The notes below the pieces were generated by a model that saw only the letters and a program-made list of their open reading frames with translations, was not told the origin of the DNA and made no database searches. A program made the translations under genes and the position numbers. This document shows positions 24,031 to 34,228 of a DNA stretch of 64,000 bases, in pieces. The stretch comes from Aegilops tauschii subsp. strangulata. Its lineage: Eukaryota; Streptophyta; Magnoliopsida; Poales; Poaceae. The stretch spans positions 351,979,267 through 352,043,266 of the forward strand of contig NC_053040.3 in assembly GCF_002575655.3 (NCBI RefSeq), read 5' to 3'. Position 1 is the first letter of the stretch; each line of letters starts with the position of its first letter.

Positions 24031-25596
24031 TGATACGTCTCCAACGTATCTATAATTTTTGATTGCTCCATGCTATATTATCTTCTGTTTTGGACATTAT
24101 TGGGCTTTATTATTCACTTTTATATTATTTTTGGGACTAACCTATTAACCGGAGGCCCAGCCCAGAATTGCTGTTTTTTGCCTATTTCAGAGTTTCGCAG
24201 AAAAAGAATATCAAACGGAGTCCAAACGGAATGAAACCTTTGGGAACGTGTTTTTCAGATCGAACATGATCCAGGAGACTTGGACCCTACGTCAATGAAG
24301 CTTCAAGGAAGCCACGAGGTAGGGGGGCGCGCCTACCCCCCTATGCGCGCCCTCCACCCTCGTGGGCCCCACGTTGCTCCACCGATGTACTCCTTCCTCC
24401 TATATATACCTACGTACCACCAAACGATCAGATACGGAGCCAAAAACCTAATTCCACCGCCGCAACCTTTTGTACCCACGAGATCCCATCTTGGGGCCTG
24501 TTCCGGAGCTCCGCCGGAGGGGGAATCAATCACGGAGGGCTTCTACATCAACACCATAGCCTCTCCGATGAAGTGTGAGTAGTTTACCTCAGACCTTCGG
24601 GTCCATAGTTATTAGCTAGATGGCTTCTTCTCTCTTTTTGGATCTCAATACAATGTTCTCCCCCTCTCTCGTGGAGATCTATTCGATGTAATCTCCTTTT
24701 GCGGTGTGTTTGTTGAGACCGATGAATTGTGGGTTTATGATCAAGTTTATCTATGAACAATATTTGAATCTTCTGAATTCTTTTATGTATGATTGGTTAT
24801 CTTTGCAAGTCTTTTCGAATTATCAGTTTGGTTTGGCCTACTAGATTGATCTTTCTTGCAATGGGAGAAGTGCTTAGCTTTGGGTTCAATCTTGCGGTGT
24901 CCTTTCCCAGTGACAGTAGGGGCAGCAAGGCACGTATTGTATTGTTGCCATCGAGGATAACAAGATGGGTTTTTTTTTATCATATTGCATGAATTTATCC
25001 CTCTACATCATGTCATCTTGCTTAAAGCGTTACTCTGTTCTTATAAACTTAATACTCTAGATGCATGCTGGATAGCGGTCGATGTGTGGAGTAATAGTAG
25101 TAGATGCAGGCAGGAGTCGGTCTACTTGTCTCGGACGTGATGCCTATATACATGATCATACCTAGATATTCTCATAACTATGCTCAATTCTGTCAATTGC
25201 TCAACAGTAATTTGTTCACCCACAGTAAAATACTTATGCTCTTGAGAGAAGCCACTAGTGAAACCTATGGCCCCCGAGTCTATTTTCCATCATATTAATC
25301 TTCCAACACTTAGTTATTTCCATTGCTTTTATTTTACTTTGCATCTTTATCATAAAAATACCAAAAATATTATCCTATCAGGTCTCACTCTCGTAAGTGA
25401 CCGTGTAGGGATTGACAACCCCTTATCGCGTTGGTTGCGAGGATTTATTTGTTTGTGTAGGTGCGAGGGACTCGCGCGTAGCCTCCTACTGGATTGATAC
25501 CTTGGTTCTCAAAAACTGAGGGAAATACTTACGCTACTTTGCTGCATCACCCTTTCCTCTTCAAGGGAAAACCAACGCAGTGCTCAAGAGGTAGCA
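24031..25596 (+). repeat. 3' LTR of element B
   Basis: This begins TGATACGTCTCCAACG directly after the PPT and ends CAAGAGGTAGCA, followed by the TSD AGTAG. The TATA box is at 24401-24408 and the inverted repeat at 24312-24365. Confidence 0.95.
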
Positions 25597-25601
25597 AGTA
25601 G

Positions 25602-25607
25602 ACATCA
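25602..25607 (+). repeat. Last six bases of element A 5' LTR
   Basis: ACATCA, identical to the end of A's 3' LTR (32956-32961), lies between B's right TSD and A's primer site. It proves that B inserted inside A's LTR. Confidence 0.93.
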
Positions 25608-25699
25608 AGCTCTTTTCTGGCACCGTTGCCGGGGAGGCTAGGTAAGCGGCACTAACACCCCATCAACTAAGCTCTTTTCTGGCGTCGTTGCCGGGGAGG
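25608..25699 (+). other. Tandemly duplicated primer-binding region of element A
   Basis: Two copies of a 30-bp block starting AGCTCTTTTCTGG lie at 25608-25637 and 25670-25699, 62 bp apart. Each contains a tRNA-Asp-type site; the first has CACCG and the second CGTCG where the standard has CGCCG. The first copy touches the LTR and is the likely functional one. Confidence 0.75.
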
Positions 25700-25795
25700 T
25701 GAATGCTTGAAGGTATATCTTTAGATCTTGCAATCGAATCTTTTAGTTTCTTTTGTTATCACTAGTTTAGTTTATAAAAGAAAAGTACAAGAAAA

Positions 25796-26767
25796 TGGAA
25801 TTGAGGGTGCCTCATATGCTTCATCTTTTTAATATCTTTCGTGAAAATGATGGAAAGGAAAATTGTGCTCAAGTGTTAGAAGAAGAATGCATTAAAATGT
25901 TTGGCACTAAATATTTGAATGATGAGTATGATTGATTGCAATGTTGTTAGTATTAATTCCTTGAATATCCATGATGCTAATGATATGCAAAGCCACAAGC
26001 TTGGGGATGCTATGTTTGACGAAGATGATATTTTTTGTCCCCCATGTTTTGATGAGCAAATTTATTATGATGATAGCATGCCTCCTATTTATGATGATTA
26101 TATTGATGAAAGTGGGTCTGGAAGAGTGTCAACTTTAGGAAGTAATGATCCCACTATTTTGGAGGGTGTTGAATCTTATTGCGATAATTACGAAAGTGGA
26201 TTTGGAGAGGTCATGACTTTATTTAGTGATGAATCCACTATTTCAGAAGAGGTTCCAATTGATTATGAGAACAAAGTTGTTATCTATGATGATTATTGTG
26301 ATGACATGGATGCTATTAGAATAATGATAACCATGAAACTTGTTGGCATGATTTTAATTTTCAATTGGATTATGCCTCACATGATAGTTATTTTGTTGAG
26401 TTTGCTCCCACTACTATTCATGAGAAGAAATTTCCTTATGTGGAGAGTAATAAAAATTCTATGCTTGTAGATCATGAAAAGAATGCTTTATGTGATGGTT
26501 ATATTGTTGAATTCATTCATGATGCTACTAAAAATTATTATGAGGGAGGAATATATGCTTGTAGGAATTGCAATAATACCAAGTTTCCTCTATGTGCTTA
26601 AAATCTTGAAGTTATGCTTGTTTTGCTTTCCTATGCTAGTTGATTCTTGTTCCCATAAATTGTTTGCTCACAAAATCCCTATGCATAGGAAGTGGGTTAG
26701 ACTTAATTGTGCTAGTCATATTCTTCATGATGCTTTATTTATGTTTCAATTCTCATCTTTTATGTGA
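25796..26767 (+). pseudogene. Acidic ORF of unknown function in element A
   Basis: This is the only substantial reading frame of element A. It begins with an ATG at 25796 (MELRVPHMLHLFNIF). A four-base repeat (TGATTGAT, about 25929) shifts the frame. The main part, 25919-26310, is strongly acidic and Tyr/Asp-rich (DEDDIFCPPCFDEQ, YDDYIDESGSG, YDDYCDDMD). Another frameshift near 26320 leads to FVEFAPTTIHEKKFPY (about 26400) and Cys pairs (YACRNCNN, about 26560). A third frame gives a basic, hydrophobic tail ending at 26767. I do not recognise a domain, and it has no gag, protease or RT motif. The position corresponds to B's gag-protease, and the same post-ORF block follows 18 bp downstream. 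Confidence 0.72.
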
Positions 26768-27461
26768 GCATCATTGAAATCATCATGCCTAGCTAGGGGC
26801 GTTAAACGTTAGCGCTTGTTGGGAGGCAACCCAATTTTATTTTTGTTCTCTGCCTTTTGCTCCTATTTAGTAATAAATAATCTATCTAGACTCTGGTTAG
26901 AAGTGGTTTTATGTTTTAATTAGTGTTTGTGCCAAGTAGAACCTTTGGGAAGACTTGGGTGAAGTCTTTGCGATCTTGCTGTAAAAAACAGAAACTTTTG
27001 CGCTCACGAGATTAGCTGCAATTTTTACTGGAGAGTGCTTTTAGGTTGATTATTTTTGCAGATAATTAATAGACAAATTCCTCACGTCCACCAATTTATT
27101 TCAGAATTTTTGGAGTTCCAGAAGTATTCGAACAAAACAGATTACTACAGACTGTTCTGTTTTTGACAGATTCTATTTTCTATGTGTTGTTTGCTTATTT
27201 TGATGAATCTATGGGTAGTATCGGAGGGTATGGACCATAGAGAAGTTGGAATACAGTAGATATTACACCAATATGAATTTAGAATGAGTTCACAACAGTA
27301 CCAAAAGTGGTGATTTATTTTCTTATACTAACGAAGCTTACGAGTTTTTTGTTGAGTTTTGTGTTGTGAAGTTTCCATGTTTTGGGTAATGATTCGATGG
27401 ACTATGGAATAAGGGGTGGCAAGAGCCGAATCTTGGGGATGCCCAAGGCACCCCAAGGTAA
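26768..27461 (+). other. Non-coding region of element A upstream of the Harbinger-like insertion
   Basis: It starts with the conserved post-ORF block (26785-26838) and is then similar to 21290-21920 of element B. It ends with a GGGGATGCCC...GGCACCCC stem-loop (27435-27454) and the target site TAA (27459-27461). Confidence 0.8.
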
Positions 27462-27540
27462 GAGCATCTCCAGCCGTTGAGCCCCCCAGGAGGCTTTTTT
27501 CTCCTCATGGGGGCTACCGGCAAATTTTTTTTGTCTAGGA

Positions 27541-28101
27541 TTGAGAAAATATCCACTCGTTGCCCTCCCACGCACCTATTCCCGTCGCGACCACCACGTG
27601 AGCCGCCAAACCAGCTGGCGCTCCGCGGCGGCGTGCTACCTCTTCTTCCTCCTCTTCCTCGAGCTCCCCTCTGTCTCCGTCGCGCCGTCCCCACCGCCGA
27701 CCGCCCGCGCCGCCGCGAGCTCGAGGCCCTTCCCCCTCCCCGTCCACCCCGACGTCCTGCCCCGCCAGATCGCGAACCAGTCGGAGAGCATAATCGACCC
27801 GGCCGCCTCCATCGTGGCCAGGAAGGATGGCCGGTACCAGCAGCAGCCGCCGCAGAACTGCGCCGTCATTGTCGGCACCATCTTCGGGAGCCGCAGCGGC
27901 CGCGTGACCTTCTGCGTGCAGCGCGACCGCGCCGTGCCGCCCCCGTTCCTCTTTGAGCTCTCCGTGCCCATGCAGTCCCTCGTCACTGAGATGGTGTCCG
28001 GCCTACTCCGCATCGCACTCGAGTGCCACCGCTCCAGCGGCAGGTCGTCTAGTTCCGCCGGCAAAAATGCTGCTGCTGCAGGCGGAAGCTCCCGCCCATG
28101 A
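27541..28101 (+). pseudogene. Chimeric ORF with captured MIZ1 (DUF617) domain fragment
   Basis: An open frame of 186 residues. Residues about 28-48 (AAACYLFFLLFLELPSVSVA) look like a signal peptide or membrane segment from one source. Residues about 104-162 match the N-terminal part of the MIZ1/DUF617 family (VGTIFGSRSGRVTFCVQ, then FLFELSVPMQSL and GLLRIALEC). MIZU-KUSSEI1 proteins act in root hydrotropism and related growth responses and are about 250 residues long, so the second half of the domain is absent here. The frame then ends in low-complexity residues. No intron is visible in the captured part. The protein is probably not functional; whether it is transcribed is unknown. Confidence 0.75.
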
Positions 28102-29146
28102 AACGTCTGGATGCCGAACATGCCGTGCGGAGTCGAGATGGGAGTAGAGGGCAGCGGGACCGGGGAGGCGGGGCCGGAGAACCTGACGGAGTCGAGGTGG
28201 GAGCAGAGGGTGGGGAGGTGGCGGAAGCGGTGGGGCGGGTCGGGAGGCACGGGAGTCGTCGACGTTGGCCACGACGAGCTGGGTCGGGCTGACCATGTCA
28301 CCTTCGCCGTGCCTGCGTGTCTGCGCCCGCGCCCCACCAACCTCCATGCCTGCGTGGCCGCCCCACCAACCTTCGTTTGGGCGGGCCCGTGCCTGCGCCG
28401 TGCCCGCGCACCGTGCACCGCGAGCTCATCCGTGTCGGAAGAGCATGACGAGCGCCAGCGGCGAGCAGGAAGAGCAGGGCCCGCACACTGCGAGCTCGCC
28501 CTCAACGGCAGCGGCGAGCAGGAAGATCCGGCTCGACCTCAGCACAGGCACCGGCACGCACGGCGCCCCGGCCGTGACTCCAAGCAGTCCCTAGCTGGGC
28601 CTCCTTGGACGACCTCCACGGCGCGCGGCGTGCAGTGTGCGGCGTCGACGACCTCCTCGGCGCGCGACGTGCGATGTGCAGCGTCGACGACCTCCTCGGT
28701 GCGTGGAGCGAGTGGAGCAGGCATCAGCCGCGGGTCGGCGCAGAGGCCGGAGCTAGAGAAGGCAGGAGCCTGGCGAGGGCAGCGCGCGGTGGACCGGCGG
28801 GGACCGGAGTGGACGAGCGGGGGCGCGGACGAGCTCTTCCTCGGCACGAGCGACGGAGAGAGAAGAGAGCTTTGTTTTGTCTTGCATGCTACTTGTGTTG
28901 GGCGCATGTTGCATGTGGTGGGCCTATGCATGAGAAGGAAGGAAAGAGGCTGGCAGTGGGCCTTGCAGCAGCTAAATATAGCACCGGCACCCCCAGCTGA
29001 CCCCCAGCTTTCTGGGTTTCTCTTGCCAGCACCGGCCGTTGTTTTCGCTAATACCGGCGAAAAACGAGCCCGTGGGGGTGTGGCTGGGACCGTTTTTAAC
29101 CGTCGGCGCCGAAAAAATGCTACTGGGGGGCCTAGTGGAGATGCTC
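28102..29146. other. Remaining captured or filler DNA in the Harbinger-like element
   Basis: GC-rich sequence with long open frames on both strands but no domain I can name. A 39-bp tandem repeat (about 2.5 copies, unit starting CGACCTCC) lies at 28610-28700. The right 120 bp resemble subterminal sequence of the transposon. Confidence 0.5.
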
Positions 29147-29149
29147 TAA

Positions 29150-31289
29150 TATTCAAGGACAACCAAGAGCCTAAGCTTGGGGATGCCCCGGAAGGCATCC
29201 CCTCTTTCGTCTTCGTTCATCGGTAACTTTACTTGAAGCTATATTTTAGTCACCACATGATATGTGTTTTGCTTGGAGCGTCATTTTATTTTCTTTTGTT
29301 TTGCTTGCTGTTTGAATAAAATACCAAGTTCTGAAATTCTTAAATGTTAGAGAGTCTTCACATAGTTGCACAATTATTCAACTACTCATTGATCTTCACT
29401 TATATCTTTTGGAGTAGTTTGTCGTTTGCTCTAGTGCTTCACTTATATCTTTTAGAGCACGGCGGTGGTTTAATTTTGAAGAAATTGATGAACTCTCATG
29501 CTTCACTTATATTATTTTGAGAGTCTTTAGAACAGCATGGTAATTTGCTTTGGTTATAAATTTAGTCATAATATGATGGGCATCCAAGAGGGATATAATA
29601 AAAACTTTCATATAAAGTGCATTGAATACTATGTGAAGTTTGATTCCTTAGGATTGTTTTGAGATATGAGGATGGTAATATTAGAGTCATGCTAGTGAGT
29701 AGTTGTGAATTTGAGAGATACTTGTGTTAAAGTTTGTGATTCCCGTAGCATGCATGTATGGTGAACCGTTCTGTGATGAAGTCGGAGCATGATTTATTTT
29801 TTGATTGTCTTCCTTATGAGTGGCGGTCGGGGACGAGCGATGGTCTTTTCCTACCAATCTACCCCCCTAGGAGCATGCACATAGTACTTCGTTTTGATAA
29901 CTAATAGATCTTTGTGATAAGTATGTGAGTTCTTTATGACTAATGTTGATTCCATGGATTATACGCACTCTCACCCTTCCACCATTGCTAGCCTCTCTTG
30001 TGCGGCGCAACTTTCGCCGGTACCATAACACCCACCATTACCTTCCTCAAAACAGCCACCATACCTACCTATTATGGCATTTCCATAGCCATTCCGAGAT
30101 ATATTGCCATGCAACTTTCCACCGTTCCGTTTATTATGACACGCTCCATCATTGTCATATAGCTTTGCATGATCATGTAGTTGACATCGTATTTGTGGCA
30201 AAGCCACCGTTCATAATTCTTTCATACATGTCACTCTTGATTCATTGCACATCCCGGTACACCGCCGGAGGCATTCACATAGAGTCATATTTTGTTCTAA
30301 GTATCGAGTTGTAATTCTTGAGTTGTAATTAAATGAAAGTGTGATGATCATCATTATTAGAGCATTGTCCCAGTGAGGAAAGGATGATGGAGACTATGAT
30401 TCCCCCACAAGTTGGGATGAGACTCCGGACGAAAAAAAATTAATTAAAAAAAAAGGCCAAAAAAAGAGAGGGCCCAAAAAAACAAAAAAAGAGAAAAAGA
30501 GAGAAGGGGCAATGCTACTATCCTTTTTCCACATTTGTGCTTCAAAGTAGCACCATGATCTTCATGATAGAGAGTCTCCTCTTTTGTCACTTTCATATAC
30601 TAGTGGGAATTTTCATTATAGAACTTGGCTTGTATATTCCAATGATGGGCTTCCTCAAAATGCCCTAGGTCTTCGTGAGCAAGCAAGTTGGATGCACACC
30701 CACTTAGTTTCTTTTGTTGAGCTTTCATACACTTATAGCTCTAGTGCATCCGTTGCATGGCAATCCCTACTCACTCACATTGATATCTATTGATGGGCAT
30801 CTCCATAGGCCGTTGATACGCCTAGTTTATGTGAGACTATCTTCTCCTTTTTGTCTTCTCCACAACCACCATTCCATTCCACCTATAGTGCTATGTCCAT
30901 GGCTCATGCCCATGTATTGCGTGAAGATTGAAAAAGTTTGAGAACATCAAAAGTATGAAACAATTGCTTGGCTTGTCATCGGGGTTGTGCATGATTTGAA
31001 TATTTTGTGTGATGAAGATAGAGCATAGCGAGACTATATGATTTTGTAGGGATAAGCTTTCTTTGGCCATGTTATTTTGAGAAGACATAATTGCCTTGTT
31101 AGTATGCTTGAAGTATTATTGTTTTTATGTCAATATTAAACTTTTGTTTTGAATCTTATGGATCTGAATATTCTTGCCACAATAAAGAAGATTACATTGA
31201 TAAATATGTTAGGTAGCATTCCACATAAAAAATTCTGTTTTTATCATTTACCTACTCGAGGACGAGCAGGAATTAATCTTGGGGATGCT
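29150..31289 (+). other. Non-coding 3' region of element A up to the PPT
   Basis: Similar to 21925-24030 of element B. It contains the GGGGATGCC stem-loop at 29179-29202, three copies of the TGCTTCACTTATATC motif (29393-29520), an A-rich purine tract (30430-30506), CTCGAGGACGAG at 31255-31266, and a PPT-like stretch ending at 31289. Confidence 0.8.
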
Positions 31290-32961
31290 TGATACGTCTC
31301 CAACGTATCTATAATTTTTGATTGTTCCATGCTATTATATTATCAATCTTGTATGTTTTATATGCATTTATATGCTATTTTATATGATTTTTCGGACTAA
31401 CCTATTAACCTAGAACCCAGTGTCAGTTTCTGTTTTGTCCTTGTTTTCCAGTTTTACAGAAAAGGAATACCAAACGGAGTCCAATTGACGTGCCAATTTT
31501 TGCTTATTTTTTATGGACCAAAAGAAGCCCCCGGAGTAAAATAGTTGGGCCAGAAGAGTCTCAAGCCGTCCACGAGGGTGGAGGGCGCGCCCTACCCCCT
31601 GGGCACGCCCCCCTGCCTCGTGGACGACTCGGAGACCCTCCTGACGTGAGAACGACGCCAAAAATTCCTATAAATACAGAAACCCTCGAAAAGAAACCTA
31701 GATCGGGAGTTCCACCGCCGCAAGCCTCTGTAGCCACCAAAAACCAATCGAGACCCTGTTCCGGCACCCTGCCGGAGGGGGGAATCATCATTGGTGGCTA
31801 TCTTCATCATCCCGGCGCTCTCCATGACGAGGAGGGAGTAGTTCACCCTCGGGGCTGAGGGTATGTACCAGTAGCTATGTGTTTGATCTCTCTCTCTCTC
31901 CCGTGTTCTTGATTTGGCACGATCTTCATGTATCGCGTGGTTTGCTATTATAGTTGGTTCTTATGATGTTTCTCCCCCTCTACTCTCTTGTAATGGATTG
32001 AGTTTTCCCTTTGAAGTTATCTTATCGGATTGAGTCTTTAAGGATTTGAGAACACTTGATGTATGTCTTGCATGTGCTTATCTGTGGTGACAATGGGATA
32101 TTCACGTGATCCACTTGATGTATGTTTTGGTGATCAACTTGCGAGTTATGTGACCTTGTGAACTTATGCATAGGGGTTGGCACACGTTTCCGTCTTCACT
32201 CTCCTGTAGAAGATTTGGGGCACTCTTTGAAGTTCTTTGTGTTGATTGAATAGATGAATCTGAGATTATGTGATGCATATCGTATAATCATACCCGCGGA
32301 TACTTGTGGTGACATTGGAGTATCTAGGTGACATTAGGGTTTTGGTTGATTTGTGTCTTAAGGTGTTATTCTAGTATGAACTCTAGGATAGCTTCGTGTT
32401 ATTTTACTACAGACTCTTGAATAGATCGATCAAAAAGAATAACTTTGAGGTGGTTTCGTACCCTACAATAATCTCTTCGTTTGTTCACCGCTATTAGTGA
32501 CTTTGGAGTGACTCTTTGTTGCATGTTGAGGGATAGTTATATTATCCAATTATGTTATTATTGTTGAGAGAACTTGCACTAGTGAAAGTATGAACCCTAG
32601 GCCTTGTTTCAACACATTGCAATGCCATTTCGCTCACTTTTATCATTAGTTACCTTGTTGTTTTTATATTTTCAGATTACAAAACCTATATCTACCATCC
32701 ATATTGCACTTTTATTACCATCTCTTCGCCGAACTAGTGCACCTATACAATTTACCATTGTATTGGGTGTGTTGGGGACACAAGAGACTCTTTGCTATTT
32801 GGTTGCAGGGTTGTTTGAGAGAGACCATCTTCATCCTACGCCTCCTACGGATTGATAAACATTAGGTCATCCACTTGAGGGAAATTTGCTACTGTCCTAC
32901 AAACCTCTACACTTGGAGGCCCAACAACGTCTACAAGAAGAAGGTTGTGTAGTAGACATCA
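31290..32961 (+). repeat. 3' LTR of element A
   Basis: This is a complete LTR copy, TGATACGTCTCC to GTAGACATCA, followed by the TSD GTGTG (32962-32966). TATAAATA is at 31669-31676, the inverted repeat at 31570-31623 and (TC)7 at 31887-31900. Confidence 0.95.
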
Positions 32962-32966
32962 GTGTG

Positions 32967-33349
32967 TTGTTAAGGTAATACACGAATAATGGTTGAAGTT
33001 GGCAACAATCATGATTGTAGATTCTTATTCAAATAGAGAAATGAATTCAAATTTAGTTCGAATTGCAGCGGTAGTATAGACATTTGGAATGCACTAAAAT
33101 GTTGGTATGAGTAGGTTACATGCATTATACAGCCAGTGAAAAAATTTAATTGGACATAACATCGATTCATAGCTTTGAATAGAATTTGTATAGTAAAACG
33201 GGATAAGGCTCTCTCTTTGTGTGGTGTGAATAGTTATATTTTTGTCGTTGAGGGAAGTGCGAATTGATTTGGTACGTACAAGTACAATATTACACGTTAG
33301 GCTTGTCCCTAAAATTCAACCTGTGCCTTGTTATATCCCGAAAATTCAG
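32967..33349. other. AT-rich segment between element A and a MITE, probably CACTA interior
   Basis: No gene is seen. It continues the DNA left of element A. The text near 33310-33349 (CCTTGTTATATCCCGAAA) is repeated in altered form at 33694-33712 (CCTTGCTATCCCGAAATT), on the other side of the MITE, which suggests one continuous CACTA region. Confidence 0.45.
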
Positions 33350-33652
33350 CCTCCTTTGGTTCATAGGGTAGGAAAATCGTAGGAATGGGAAACTCATAGG
33401 AAATGAGATGACATGTATCTCAACTCCTACGAGTAGGAATAGGAAAGGAGATGCCCTTTGATTCACATCATAGGATTTTTTTCATTGAGTCTAGGCTGAT
33501 GTTTATTTTCTTGTGAAATGTGAAGGATATGAAGAATGCCTCCATAGGAATAGGATTCCATTCCTCCAAAACAAAGGGCTCTGAATGAATTTTTCCTATA
33601 GAAATCCTATCCTATGAAATTCCTACAAGATTCCTCTAAACCAAAGGAGGCC
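33350..33652. mobile_element. Small inverted-repeat element (MITE), class uncertain
   Basis: About 300 bp with imperfect ends CCTCCTTTGGTT and AACCAAAGGAGG, and the inner text on both arms rich in CATAGGAATAGG-like words. TCAG occurs on both sides (33346-33349 and 33653-33656), a possible 4-bp duplication. It has no coding capacity. Confidence 0.7.
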
Positions 33653-33859
33653 TCAGATATCGTGATCCCAAAACTCGCGCCTTCACAACCCGCGCCTTGC
33701 TATCCCGAAATTACAACGCGCGCGGAAACTCCCTCCAACTGCCAAATCCCGACACGCGAAATCCCCCTTCTAACCCTGAGCCGAAAGGGCTGCTAGTTCA
33801 AATTGGTGGGGGTACTTTTGTAACACACCCCACATTTTGGACAAGCGCGTCCCTAAGTC

Positions 33860-34228
33860 ATGGTTCCCCCTCCCATCGCCTCCTTTTCGCCATTCGAAAT
33901 CCCAGGCCGCCATAACCTGTCCGCTCCAGCCGCGAAACCCCACCCTCCTCCGTCCGCCACCTCACCACTGCCCAATCGGAGCTTCTTCCCCGACGACGTC
34001 GTCCACCGCAATAGCTCAACGTCCCTCATCCACCTCCCCGGATGAGGATCCGTCGTCCCGCCGGTTCAGCCGCCCCGTCCTCCACCTCCAAGGAGCTGCT
34101 CCGATGATTGCCTCGTCTATCGCGGCTGCGCCATCCCCACAACGCTGCCTTAACCTGCTCCACCGAAACCGTCGCATCCTCACCGACTCCTCGGACAAAG
34201 CCGAGGCCTACTTGACGCCACCAAAGAG
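33860..34228 (+). pseudogene. First exon of the CACTA TNPA-like gene
   Basis: An ATG at 33860 (MVPPPIASFSPFE) opens a Pro/Ser-rich frame that is broken near 34038 and continues in another frame (EDPSSRRFSRPVLHLQG). It ends at AAAGAG followed by a GT donor (34229). The tail (NLLHRNRRILTDSS...PPKR) resembles the ends of the two following exon candidates. I assign it to the CACTA gene by position and similarity; the protein should bind subterminal repeats. Confidence 0.5.

Larger units (their letters stand above)
17366..25596 (+). mobile_element. Athila-like gag-protease-only retrotransposon (element B)
   Basis: LTRs of about 1.55 kb (17366-18918 and 24031-25596) begin TGATACGTCTCCAACG and end CAAGAGGTAGCA. 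The TSD AGTAG at 17361-17365 and 25597-25601 is perfect. Inside are a tRNA-Asp-type primer site, one gag-protease frame (19141-21221), then 2.8 kb of non-coding DNA up to the PPT. No RT, RNase H or integrase is present, and the internal region has no sign of a recent deletion, so this looks like an established non-autonomous form. I would place it among the abundant Triticeae Athila-type families (the WHAM/Sabrina/Fatima group); the exact family is unsure. Confidence 0.95.
27462..29146 (+). mobile_element. PIF/Harbinger-like DNA transposon with captured host DNA
   Basis: A 1,685-bp unit with imperfect terminal inverted repeats GAGCATCTCCA...TGGAGATGCTC, flanked by TAA on both sides (27459-27461 and 29147-29149). 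The 3-bp TWA-type TSD and the end sequence fit PIF/Harbinger. No transposase is seen. The inside is GC-rich and unlike its surroundings, holding a piece of a MIZ1-type gene and other unidentified fragments. It lies within A's non-coding region, and removing it restores continuity with element B's sequence. Confidence 0.85.
15670..32961 (+). mobile_element. Athila-like LTR retrotransposon (element A) carrying element B and a Harbinger-like transposon
   Basis: LTRs of about 1.7 kb (15670-17365 plus 25602-25607, and 31290-32961) begin TGATACGTCTCC and end GTAGTAGACATCA. The TSD GTGTG is at 15665-15669 and 32962-32966. Without the two insertions the element is about 7.4 kb. The primer site is of tRNA-Asp type, as in Athila. 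I find no gag, protease or pol; the only ORF is an acidic one of unknown function. It therefore resembles a large retrotransposon derivative moved by proteins of others. Confidence 0.95.

Noticed and set aside
28111..29226. 371-codon plus-strand frame in the Harbinger-like element
   Set aside because: Long open frames occur on both strands here because of high GC; there is no recognisable domain and the frame runs past the transposon end into element A.
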